From assembly GCA_946406115.1 (NCBI GenBank), contig OX291553.1, positions 4,779,001 through 4,843,000 of the forward strand: a stretch of DNA of 64,000 nt. The letters run 5' to 3'. Shown here piece after piece: positions 46,272 to 58,200 of this stretch; position 1 is the stretch's first letter; every line of letters begins with the position of its first letter. The notes below the pieces were generated by a model. It ran no database searches. It was not told where the DNA came from and saw nothing but the letters and a program-made list of their open reading frames with translations. The position numbers and the translations under genes are program-made. This stretch comes from Apoda limacodes. Its lineage: Eukaryota > Arthropoda > Insecta > Lepidoptera > Limacodidae.

Positions 46272-49200
46272 CTGTCATTAAAAATATTTATTTAAGAAGT
46301 ACCAAATTGCTAAATACGATCATAAAAAAATATAAATACTACAAATATTTTTTTCCTATTAGTTATACTTTAAATCTATCTACCAACAAGTGGACATTGA
46401 AATGATTAAGAAACTTAAACTAAACTTAAACTATTTAGGAGAGTTTGGGCACAGCGAGTATTTGCTCTAATCAAACATCTGTACAATAAAGATAGGCACA
46501 TCGAGTACTTTAATGAGTATAATGAGCTCAAATAAGCAGTCCGAACTGGGACAGTACATTCACCGTACAGAAGCCCGCAGCAAAATATTGCTAACGTTGA
46601 GTAGTGTTGTGTTCCTGGCGGTGAGAAAGGTAGCCAGAGCTCATGAAGATTCGTTGCACAGACAGCCGGACACCGATGGTGCCCGTTGCTGTGATTGCTC
46701 GGTGTAGTACTTTTTGTCTCTTTAGCTGTCTGGGCAGTGAATCCACACTGTGGTGTAAGATAATTGTTTAAAAAAAATATGGCAAATGTTAACTGAAAGT
46801 TAACTGTGACTCAGTTCTAGAACTAATAACTAAGCAGCGATATCTGCGTAAGCATTTGCTCTAACCAATAGATTCTCGTAGCTGGTACTTTCCCCAAAGA
46901 GAATACCGGATATAGAGGACCATCCGTGCTCCTAACTGGTCCATCAGCTGACTACAAGTCTGGATATATATTACGTCTCAGTGGATGCGCCTCTTAGCTC
47001 ATCGGGCCACTGCCTCGTTCGGACTCAAGTGTCATGCACACAATCTGATCCATCTGGGCCAACTATTTAGCAACTTGTGTGCTTTTTAACTCGGAAGTTT
47101 GGGATGAGTTGCGTGAATTTCATGTATCGTACCCGTAGAGGCAGCTAGTCTGCTTTAGCTCAGAATATCCTGACGTCTGCGCAGCCGTACTCACTGAGAC
47201 AATCGGTAGTTAAATCGGTCTTGTAGAGAAGCTAAAATTCTCAAGCAATCTGCGTATGAGGCTTGGACCACGGCTCGAAATAAAATTTTGGAATCGAACA
47301 CCAGGCCTATCGCTATTACTTCTCTTCTCTCCGAGGAGATGCAGCATGTTGTCTTACACAGCTTCTAAGATACCTAGAAAAACAAGATCTGGTCAGCAAC
47401 CGTCACTTTGGCTTTTGCTCGACTGCTGAACTTTTAATGTATCTCACACACCGGCATTGACATGTAGCCTGGACGTATCGAAGGTATTTGATCGGGTCTG
47501 GCACCAGGGTCTTCTGTCGAAATTGCCATCGTACAGACTGCCTGAGAGTTTGCGCAAATGGATGACTAACTTTTTGACGATCAGACGCATAAGAGCAGTA
47601 GTTGACGGTAGTTGCTCTAATAGAATGGGCATTAATGCTCTGTCTAAGGTCTGGGGACGGGAAAACTTGTTCCGTTTCAACGCTACAAAGACGCAAGTCT
47701 GCGCTTTTACCGCTAAGAAAATCCCAGTGACTGAAGTCCTACAATCCAGAACACTCTACTTCCCATCTCCAAGAGCATTGGGATCCTTGGTGTTGACATC
47801 TCCAGCGATGTTTAGTTCCGAAATCATTTGCAAGACAAGAAGAAGCTAGCGTCTAAAAAACTTGGATTACTCAACAGAGAAAAGCAGTACTTTACCTCGG
47901 AGCAAAGGTTGCTGCTTTACAAGTCAGAAGTCCGGCCGTAGCAAGAGAAAGTAGCCGTAGGCATAATGTCGAACAATTCCTGAGAACACACCCCATTGTA
48001 CAAGGGGTAGTACAAAAACAGCGAGGTAAAGTCTCTTCTTAAGCGTTCGATATGGCTAGTGAGTTTGAGATCGTCGACAATTCTCTCAGCCCGTCGTTTG
48101 ACAGAGTAAAAGGCCCATGGTGGTATCCGGGGAAATATAATTTATATAATAAGTTGAAGTCATCAGGGTTAGGTGAGAAAAATTCAGTCAAAAGCACTTA
48201 AAGACAAAAGAAATAGCGTAATTTAATGCAAGATTTCATATTTCTGTACTTTTGGACTCGCTGGCGAAAGCCACCGCATCTTTTTACCCGATTGCAAGAG
48301 GTTTATGTTTTACGATCATAGGTAGGTATCATCCAAATGGTTGAAAGGATTTAAGGTATCATTTTTATAAGCATACTCATTAAAGTATCGTTAGATATGT
48401 CCTGACAGTCCTAGTAACAATTTAATAGTATAAAATTCAACATAGCACAAGCCAAAATACGCCAATTTAAATGTGTCATTTAGGGTTATATTTGTCTTCC
48501 AATATGGGTAAATCTTCGAGTTAATGGGCGAAAACACCTTAAAACAATTAGAGACCTACAAAATTATTATAGTACTGTCAAGACACCTTAAGTCTTGTAC
48601 TAAAAATAATAAAAAATAATTAACAGTCGTAAGATTTCCGTCGACTTTTTTGAATCCAATCGCATTTAATGTTTTTAAAGATGCTGATTTTAGAAAAGCT
48701 TTGATCGCCTCCTTTGCGGCTTTACTGTTAAAGTTAAACCCATCTTTCGATTTTCCTGTTATTAAAAATATTTATTTAAAAAGTACCAAATTGCTTAATT
48801 ACGTTTATCATTAAATCTCAAAACTCTGGTTGTAGATGTTTTGAAATATTTTCCTACTAGTTATACGTTATCATCAACCAACAAGTGGACATTGAAATGA
48901 ACTAAGAAACTTAAACTATTTAGGAGAGGTAGGGCACAGCGACTACTTGCTCTAATGAACCATCTGAGCAATAAAGATAGGCACATCGAGTACTCGCTCG
49001 AATTAGCAGCCCGAACTGGGACAGTACCTTCACCTTACAAAAGACCGCGGTCAAATAATGTTAACGTTGAGTAGTGTTGTGTTCCTGGCGGTAAGTAGGG
49101 TAGCCAGAGCTCATGAAAATTCGTTGTACGGACAGCGGGAGACCTATGGTGCTCGTTGCTGTTATTGCTCGGTGTAGTACTTTTTGTTTCTTTAGCTGTC

Positions 49201-52200
49201 TGTGCAGTGAATCCCCACTTTGGTGTAAGAAAATCCTTAAAACAAAATATGGCAAAAGGTAACAAAAAGAAAAGAGTTTTATCAGCGACTACTCCATTCA
49301 CATTCACTGTAGACTTTTGCAAAATCAGGGCAGTCCACCTCCACCTGAATTCTGCGCAGCAGACCATCATAAGTACACTATCCCGGCTACAAACTCGAGC
49401 CCAATTTTGTGAGTCTTGCCGGTCTATGCATGTTCGTAGCATAGTAGTTCTACAGAACTAGTTATTTTGGGAGACTAACTGCCACTATCAGTGACTCAGT
49501 TCTGAAACTAGTAACTACACAGCGCTTTGTGCTCATGAATTTGCTCCGACCTAAGGATTATCTCAGCTGATACTTTCTCCATCGAGAATACTACATATAG
49601 AGGACCATACGAGCTCTTTACTGAATATTCAGCTGACTCCGGATTCCGTCTCAGTGGGTGCACCTCTTGGCTCCTGGGACCCCTGTCTCGTTCAGACTCA
49701 AGTGTCATACACACAATCTGATCCATCTGGGCCAATCCTTGGTAATGACATCTCCAGCGATGTTTAGTTCCGAGATAATTTGTAATCAAGGTAAAGCTAG
49801 AGTCTCAAAATCATGGTGACAATTCAATATTTTAAAATAAACATAGTATATGATACGACAAATTAAATGTGTCATTTTGGTAATATTTGTTTTCTAATAT
49901 GGGTAAATCTTCGAGTTAAAGTGTGAAAACAATTAGAAACCTACAAAATTATGATAGATACTGTCAAAAAATAAATTAAAGAGTAAAGAATAAAATAATT
50001 TAGATACCATTAACAGTTATAAAATTTCCGTCGACTTTTCTGAATCCAGCCCTTGTATATAATGTTTTTGAAGAAGCTGATTTTAGAAAAGCTTTGATTG
50101 CCTCCTGTTCGGCATCACTGTTAATGACGAGCAGATGTCCTCCCTCTTGTTCGCAGATATCTTCCGACTTGTCATGGGTCAACTTTGTACTATTTAATTT
50201 GACACAACTTATACTGTCTGGTAAAAGTGTATATCCTGTAAAAATATGATAACTTGACTAAAATGTTAAAATTGCCGACTATCCAGCTAAAATTTAAAAT
50301 TTAACATTTTGCAAATTAAATACGATAAGGTATAAATACCCTCTATCTATCTATACTTTAATACTAAATTTGCGAAAGTAAATTTGTAAGTCCTTTTTTA
50401 TGTTGCAATGGTCTATCTAATTGATTTGGAATTGGCACAAAGATTGTTGAAAATACTGAGAAGGATAAAACGTAACTTTCAAAGTTCCATCAGGAATAAC
50501 AAAAGGCGAATTCCTTGTAGACAATTCAGGTATATTTATCTATATAGCAAACTTCCTGACTATAATCTAGAAGTCAGGTCCCATGGCGATAGTCGAAGTT
50601 AGCACGAACTATTTATTATATACCTTTTATAACTAAAAGTCCAAAATAAATCATAGTATAAAAGATTTTTTTTTTGTCAATAATTGTCTCTATAAGTTTA
50701 TATTTAAGACACCTGCAGATAAAAGATAATTTAATGCTGCAAAAATGGCTTTTTAATATATTAAATATTGAATTTGTGTAAAAAAAGAATTCATTGTCCG
50801 TAAATAATAAAATAAAATATCAGGTAAGAAATGTCTTCGTTATGAAATATTACGATTGGACAAAAATGAAGCTTAAAATTAATAGAGAAAGTAAAATGAG
50901 CCGCCATTTTCCAAATTCGCAGAAATTGTAGGCCAGAAAAAATTAATGATGTATGGTAAAACTTGTTTATTTCCACTGTTTTATAGAAATGCATCACCCA
51001 ATTTCTGTAATCTTATCATGAGAAATTTAAAAGTCATATTAAATCACGGACGGAGAATAAGATAAATATAATGAAAATGAATGAAATATGAAATTTTTTT
51101 TGATATTCGTTTCCGCAAATGTAACGTACGGACAAATTGAAATTGTTACTCGGAATTTAAGGTTTCAATGGAAGATCAATATATTTTATTGATCGAAAAG
51201 GCTCGAGATAGCAGTTTATTTTAATTTTATTTATTTTTGAATAACACAAAATAAATAATACAACTATTAGAATTTTAATTACCAATTTTAATTTTTTCCC
51301 AGCCAGAGTGACCTACCATACTACATACTGTAATACTAAAATATGTAACCATGTTTATTTCAAGAAATATTATCTTAAGAAAACTGATACTAAGTACCTG
51401 TTCCACACTCTTTTTGAACATTTGAAATAATATTGTAGCAAATGTACGGATAGTTTATGTTACATTCTACATCTTCCGTCTTGCCGTTTTTTTTCAATAT
51501 CTGACAGACTTGTTTAGTTTTGTTACTATTATCTGCAAAAATACAAAATTAGTATATGTATAGTGCAATAAAGTTTTCTGACCCAGTGACCGAAAATCAA
51601 AACTACAGTCGCCATATTGAAATCGCGTAAACTTACAACGACACTAGCGACCAAGCACCTAAGGTCAGACGGTCAGAAAAGTTTTTTGCACTGTACGTAA
51701 GCGAGCTTTAATATTCATTTCTTATTATCTAAACATAGAACTAAGCTAGACCTTTTCCGTTAACGATATGCATGCAGTTAAGCCAATGCTTGTTGACAAT
51801 TTAACAATTTACAGAAGCCAAGTTCAAGTTAAGTAGACCTTACTAGAGAAATTAGACTTCTATATTGCTATTGTATTTAGGTATATGTATTTTCATTCTA
51901 AAATGTAAAATGTATTTTCAGTAAAAAACGAATTGAACGAGGTAATAAAAGATGCCTGATATATATTTATTTTAACTTATTGCATTGAGTTAATATGTCC
52001 TACGACAGACACCACACCTGCCGCCGGTGTCTCATAAAATGCAGTGTTATGGGCTGCAGCTCACTTAGGCGACTTATGTATTATTGGCTGGGACTGGCCT
52101 TTTCGCGTATGGCACATGACTTAGTAACTAGTACTTCATCTCTTACTTTATGTTTCTAAATAGCGACTCTTCTAGTGTCTATGACATTCGCGTCCACGCT

Positions 52201-55200
52201 CGTTTACTAAAAGTTCATGCCGAAAAATGTGGGAGGGCCATAGGCTGCGTTGTTTTCATCTATCTATCTATTTATCTGTTTTCTCATCTTTTATTTTCTT
52301 CTTCAATCTATCTATTACCAACTCTTGAACCTGTCGTGTGTGTACAGTTTAGTTTAGTTCTGCGTGATAGGTGGTGAGTCTATTGTCGCTACACTGCTTC
52401 TAGTGCAGTGTGTCTGGACTAAGGTGGGTTTTATATGTCCCTCGTTGTAAATCACCATATGTAGAAAATTAAGTAGTTAATGACAAGGACCAGGGACAAA
52501 CTAATATACCCCGTTTGTCAGTTCTTGGCGAACTATAAGAAGTAAATCAGAATTGGACGGGCGATAAAAATATGTACTCCAAAACTGATTAAATATATCC
52601 TGTTTGTATACGCTTATTTTCGGAATTACTGCATAGATTTTTATGTTGTTTTCATGTCTTAGAAATAGATTTACAAAAATATATTTATTATATCCATCTA
52701 TATTTTCTTTTATCTACTCGTATCTGCTATTAATCTTTTCTGTACAGGGTGTAAAGAAACCACGGTCATTCAAGAGGAACGAACCTTAAATATCGATATT
52801 CTCATTACTAAAATAGTACCAAACGTACCATTTCTTTATTTATTGTTTTTGATAAATATTTTCAATGTAGAGGCACGACACGTTCTAGACATTAATAACT
52901 ATAAAGAAGATATAATGATAGATAGTTAGATAGTTTGAAGAGAGAAACAAGATAGATATATGGATGAAGAAATGCTTATGGCCATTCCATATTTTTTGAC
53001 ATAAACTTTCGGTAAAGGAGTTAACTCGACTATCAACATTGTAAATGAGGAGAGGTTTGCGTCGCACGGAGTTTACGGCGTCGTGAGTGTCCGCCGCGAC
53101 TTGACAGGCGGCATAAGTGTGGAGCTGCCATTAAATTTAAGTTGTCACCAACAATGGCGACTAACAAGTTACCAATGGAATATATTTTAATTATTTATTT
53201 TCCAGAGCTTTTAGAGGAAATCAGTAAACGTATAGTTTAATATATACTTTTTGATTCTGTTCGACTCGTCATTCTGGATTCCAATGTTTTTTTGACAGCT
53301 GGTGTACAACTTTTCGTATAATTCAGGAACTTGACACAGTAATGTTTGAACTGGCTTTTTTATTTCATTAATTATTTTTTATTTTACATAGGTACTATTC
53401 TCTAATGTCTTAGAGTCAGGTAAAAACTAAACCCAAAATAATAAGGCAATTACTTAGTTTAATTGGTACTGTCACTGTAAGTACATGAACCACGTTTCTC
53501 TGCCCTAATGTTCTGTAAGAGGACCTAAGGGAGCCTAAATTATATCAAGTAACTAAGACAGGACATAAAAAGTATAAACAGGATCCAAAATTTGGTAACA
53601 CTGGCGCTTTTTATATATCACACTATCGTCATATAACACTTCACAAAACAATTTTATATTTGTAACGCAATATTAAATATCGTTATATAAGCGTCTTAAT
53701 TTCAAATATGCAAAAACAAAACATATATTTCTTTAGGTTATTCTTGCAGAGTAATGACCGACCACAGAGTACAGCAGAAAAACAAAAAATACTGCGTTCG
53801 TAACCTAGCGCGTTGCAGATAGTTTTAACGGGCCGAAACAGCTACTTCTTGACTATGTAGGTAAGTTCCTATCACGTTTTATCGTTCCAAAAATATTATC
53901 CTTGAATAAGTTGTTTTTTTTTAATTCTATTAAGCTTACCTTCATTAGAGCTTCTGGATTTTTGGACTGTTTTTTTTCGGACTATTACTCCATTTATTCC
54001 CTTTTCCGACACTATACTGATCATGCTGCGTGTAAGATTATTCGAAGGTGAGGCCAGCCATGCTCCTATAAATAATGCACGTAAATTATTTGAGTGTTAA
54101 ATATTAAAAACTTTCAGCACAGTTGAACCAGTAGAATATCTTCATGAAACGTCAACACAAGCGCGTGCCCGTTTGCGCTATCCGTACACAACACACACTA
54201 CTACGTGGTTGTGCCGCCCACGCCGCCACCACGCACCGTGCGGAGGCCAGCAATTATGGAATTAAGTTTGAGAAAGAAAAACAAATATAGTGCTATCTCG
54301 CTTCATTAGCCTTGACCAGATGCGTTTGTTCTGAGCTCATTTACTAATTGTACTCTGCTTTTAGTGACCACTATGTCAGTATGGCGGTTAGTTAAAAATT
54401 AGGCAAATGATAATCTTGAAATATGGCGGAACATCCACGCCATATTGGATTTAGAATGACGTCACATTATTTTTCGAGTAACTGTCAACAAGCCCTTTCA
54501 TTTGATACCCGTATTGTAGAAATGCACTAAAAATAACTATTCCGCCATCTTGTATGGTCCACCATATTGGATTTAGAATGACGTCACACAGCTAAGCGTG
54601 TATTGTCATCTAAACTAAACGTATATACAAAATTTCAGCTTAATCGGTTGAAGATAACCGCTTCAAAATTGAGTAGCAATATTCCACCCGAATAAACATA
54701 CATACATTGCAAGTTAAATAAAAGCTTTAAGAAACGTCGGGCTTGGTCAGTACTTGCATGGGTAACCGCTTAGCAGCAAACTTTTTTTTTGTGTTTGTAA
54801 ATTACGTAAATCGTGGTAAGAAAGGAACCTTCGGTGCGGGAGTCCAATTCGCACTTCGCCAGTTTTGGTACATTTTGTTGCTAAACGAAACAAAATAAAT
54901 TGGAACTACAAATTAAAACAGATAGATTTCTTAACTATACTCTTCACACAATCTAGGGTTGAATTTCGGTACAATTTCTCTAATTACATATTCATTTTAT
55001 CCCAATAAATAAAAGCATTCGTTGGCATACACGTTAACCTTTAGAACTTAGAAGTGTGGTTATAAAATTAATCAAAATTATATAAATACTATCCAAAATC
55101 CAAAATGTTTTTTTTTTTTACATATTTCAATTTTACCAGAGCATCTAAGGGTTGTTTTGATTTGATCATTGTTTCGATTTATTGCGCTGAATTTCAGATT

Positions 55201-58200
55201 TAGAATAAAATAACAGTCCACGCTCAGCCATCGCCATTTTGAGTTGTCACTGACGGTGGGTGGATATTGTACCATAGCATGCGGTAAGTGGATACTGTAT
55301 CATAGCATGTGGTGGATGGATACTGTACCATTGGAAAAAAATAAGTTTTAGATGTTTTATGAAAGGAGACTATACCTATGACCTTAAACCTAGTCTTTAC
55401 AAAAGATGGCACCATTTTATTCACATTATCAGCTCATACATAATTATTAGCTTAAAAATCGTGGCAACTGTCAAATATCATAGTAAATTTTTTCTATGAC
55501 CATCAGATCATAAATGTTTGTAAAAATTATGTCTACTTACTCCTATGAAGAATTTGTCAAAGCACAGACATCAAAAATAAATACAAGAAAATTATAATGT
55601 GAAAATAAATATCAAAAATTGTAGTTAAATAATGTTGTGTTCCTGGCGGTAAGTAAGGTTGACAGAGCTCTTTGAGGATTCGCTGCGCGGACAGCGGAGG
55701 ACCGGCGGTGCTTGTTGTTGTCATTGCTCGACGTAGACGCGGCGTGCTGGTACGGCGGTCAGGGAGACCTGATGAAACAGCGGACCGCTGGCCGCCCGCA
55801 GGTTGAACGGGTTCCCGAACCCAGGGATCACTTAATTTCCGCCCTGGGAGGCTGATCCGCCAGCCTGTGTAAAGTTTCTGAAGTGGTAGTCGTGCCGGAG
55901 AAGGAGACCGGAGTGGACCCGGCTACTACAACAGAGGGGGCGTTTTAGCAACCGTATTATCTGTGCCATTCGACTGCTTCGGCAGTTCTAGTACCGCAAC
56001 TTTGGTCCTCTAAGCTGTCTGAGCAGTAAATCCTCATTTTTAGTCTAAGTAACTTTTAAAAAAAAATGGCCAACAGAACGAAAAGGAAGAAAGTTTTTAC
56101 AGCGGCTACTCCATCCACATATAATGTGGATTTTTGCAACATCATCCATCCACATATAATGTGGATTTTTGCAACAATTTCACGCAAATCTTAACTAAGT
56201 CCAACACCATCTCGAGACTGCGCAGCCAACCATTCATTTTCTAACAGAGACGCAGATATCCTGTCCGGCCGACACATCATACCTTCATTATCCCGGCTAC
56301 AAACTCGAGCACAATTTTGTGAGTCGTGCCGGTGTATGTATGTTCTTCCGGGAGGATATCTGCTGTCGCCGACTTCATAGCCTTGAAGACAGGGACCTGT
56401 CGATATTGTGGGTGCGCGTAGATCATGGTGGCCACACTCATATCTATGCGTGCCTATACAGGTCTCATAGCGGTGACACGGACGTAACTCGACTCTTCAC
56501 GCACCTGAGTTTGACGACTGACAAAGTTTTAGAACAATATCCCACAGCAGAACTAGTTACTTTGGGAGACTTTAACGCCCACCATCGTGAGTGGCTCAGT
56601 TCTCGATCCAATAACTATGCAGGGATATCTGCTCATGAATTTGCTCTGACCTATGGATTCTCTCAGCTGGTAATTTCTCAAAAGAGAATACAAGATAAAG
56701 AGGACCATACAAGCTCCTTACTAGATCTTCTGCTGACTGCATGTCCGGACGGATATTCCGTCTCAGTGGATGCGCCTTTAGGCTCCTCGGACCACTGTCT
56801 CGTTCGGACTCAAGTGTCATGCACACAACCCGATCCAACTAATTGGCGTCGTGTGTGGGATTATAAGTCGGCAGACTGGGATGGATTGCGAGATTTTATG
56901 CATCTTTCCCGTCGAGGCAAATCTGCTTTAGCTCAGATGATCCTGACGTCTGCGCAGCCGCAGTCACTGAGACAATTCTCGCTGGTATGGAGTGTTATAT
57001 TCCTAACCCGCGAGTAGCTGCCGGCATTAAAAACCGACCGTTAATAGGTCTTGCAGAGAAGCTAAAATTCTTAAACAAACTGCGTATGAGGCTTGGACCA
57101 CGGCTCGTAATAATAAGGATCCGAATATTTCTGAGGTAAAACGCAAATTAAATGCTGCCTCGAGGTTCAGTAAGAAAGAAACTGCCGGAGCAAAATTCTA
57201 ATTCATCGGCAAAATAGATGGGCGAAGCTATCTTTCTGGAAGTCGTGCTTTCTGGTTGCTTGCCAAAGCTGCCAAAGGACCTTTTGCCAGTCGTCGTTAC
57301 CACCACCGGAAGACCGATGGTGACTTGGCCCATAGTGCAAAAGAGAAAGCCGATCTACAGGGCAGTCTCTTTGCCTCAAACTCGAATATGAACGATGAAG
57401 GCGCTATACCACCTACTATACCGTGGTGCGGTAAGACAATGCCGGAAATCTCCATAACACAGCGGGAGGTCCGGCGGGCGTTGCTTTCTCTAGACGTTCA
57501 TAATTCGAGTGGGCCAGACGGCTTACCAGCAGTGGTGCTTAAGCAGTGTGCTCCTGAGTTATGTCCTGTACTCACTCGCCTTAGCGCGCTTTTCTACCAT
57601 TCTAGGCAATTTCCGTCTTCATGGAAGTCTGCGAATGTGCACCCGGTGCCCAAAAAGGGCGATCGGTCAGATCCATCAAATTACAGGATAATCGCTATTA
57701 CCTCTCTCCTCTCCAAGGTGATGAAGCGTGTGATCAACACACAGCCGCTAAGATACCTAGAAGAACACGACCAGGTCAGTCACGGTCGCTCGACTGGTGA
57801 CCTTCTAGTGTATCTCACACACCGATGGGCTCTAGCCATCTTTCTGAATATCAGTAACATGTTGGACATCAGCAACATGCATTGCTATGCAGATGACAGT
57901 ATTGGAGACGCTTATTACACGGGTCGTGCAGACATCCCTCGTTCCGTTGCGGAGGAAAACTGCGGAGAACTTGTGTCTCAAATCGAGACCACACTGTCCA
58001 GGGTCTCTGACTGGGGACGGGTTGGTGTTGACTTCTCCAGTGATGTTGAGTTCCGAGATCATTTACAAGATAAGGTGAAGCTGGCGTCCAAAGAACTAGG
58101 TGTACTCAACAGAGCGAGGCACTACTTCACGTCGGGGCAGAGGTTGCTGCTTTACAAGTCGCATGTTCGGCCCCATATGGAGTACTACTCCCATCTCTTG

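Noticed and set aside
52150..52377. 75-codon plus-strand ORF with a hydrophobic stretch
   Set aside because: The hydrophobic part comes from a TCTA microsatellite inside a lectin intron.
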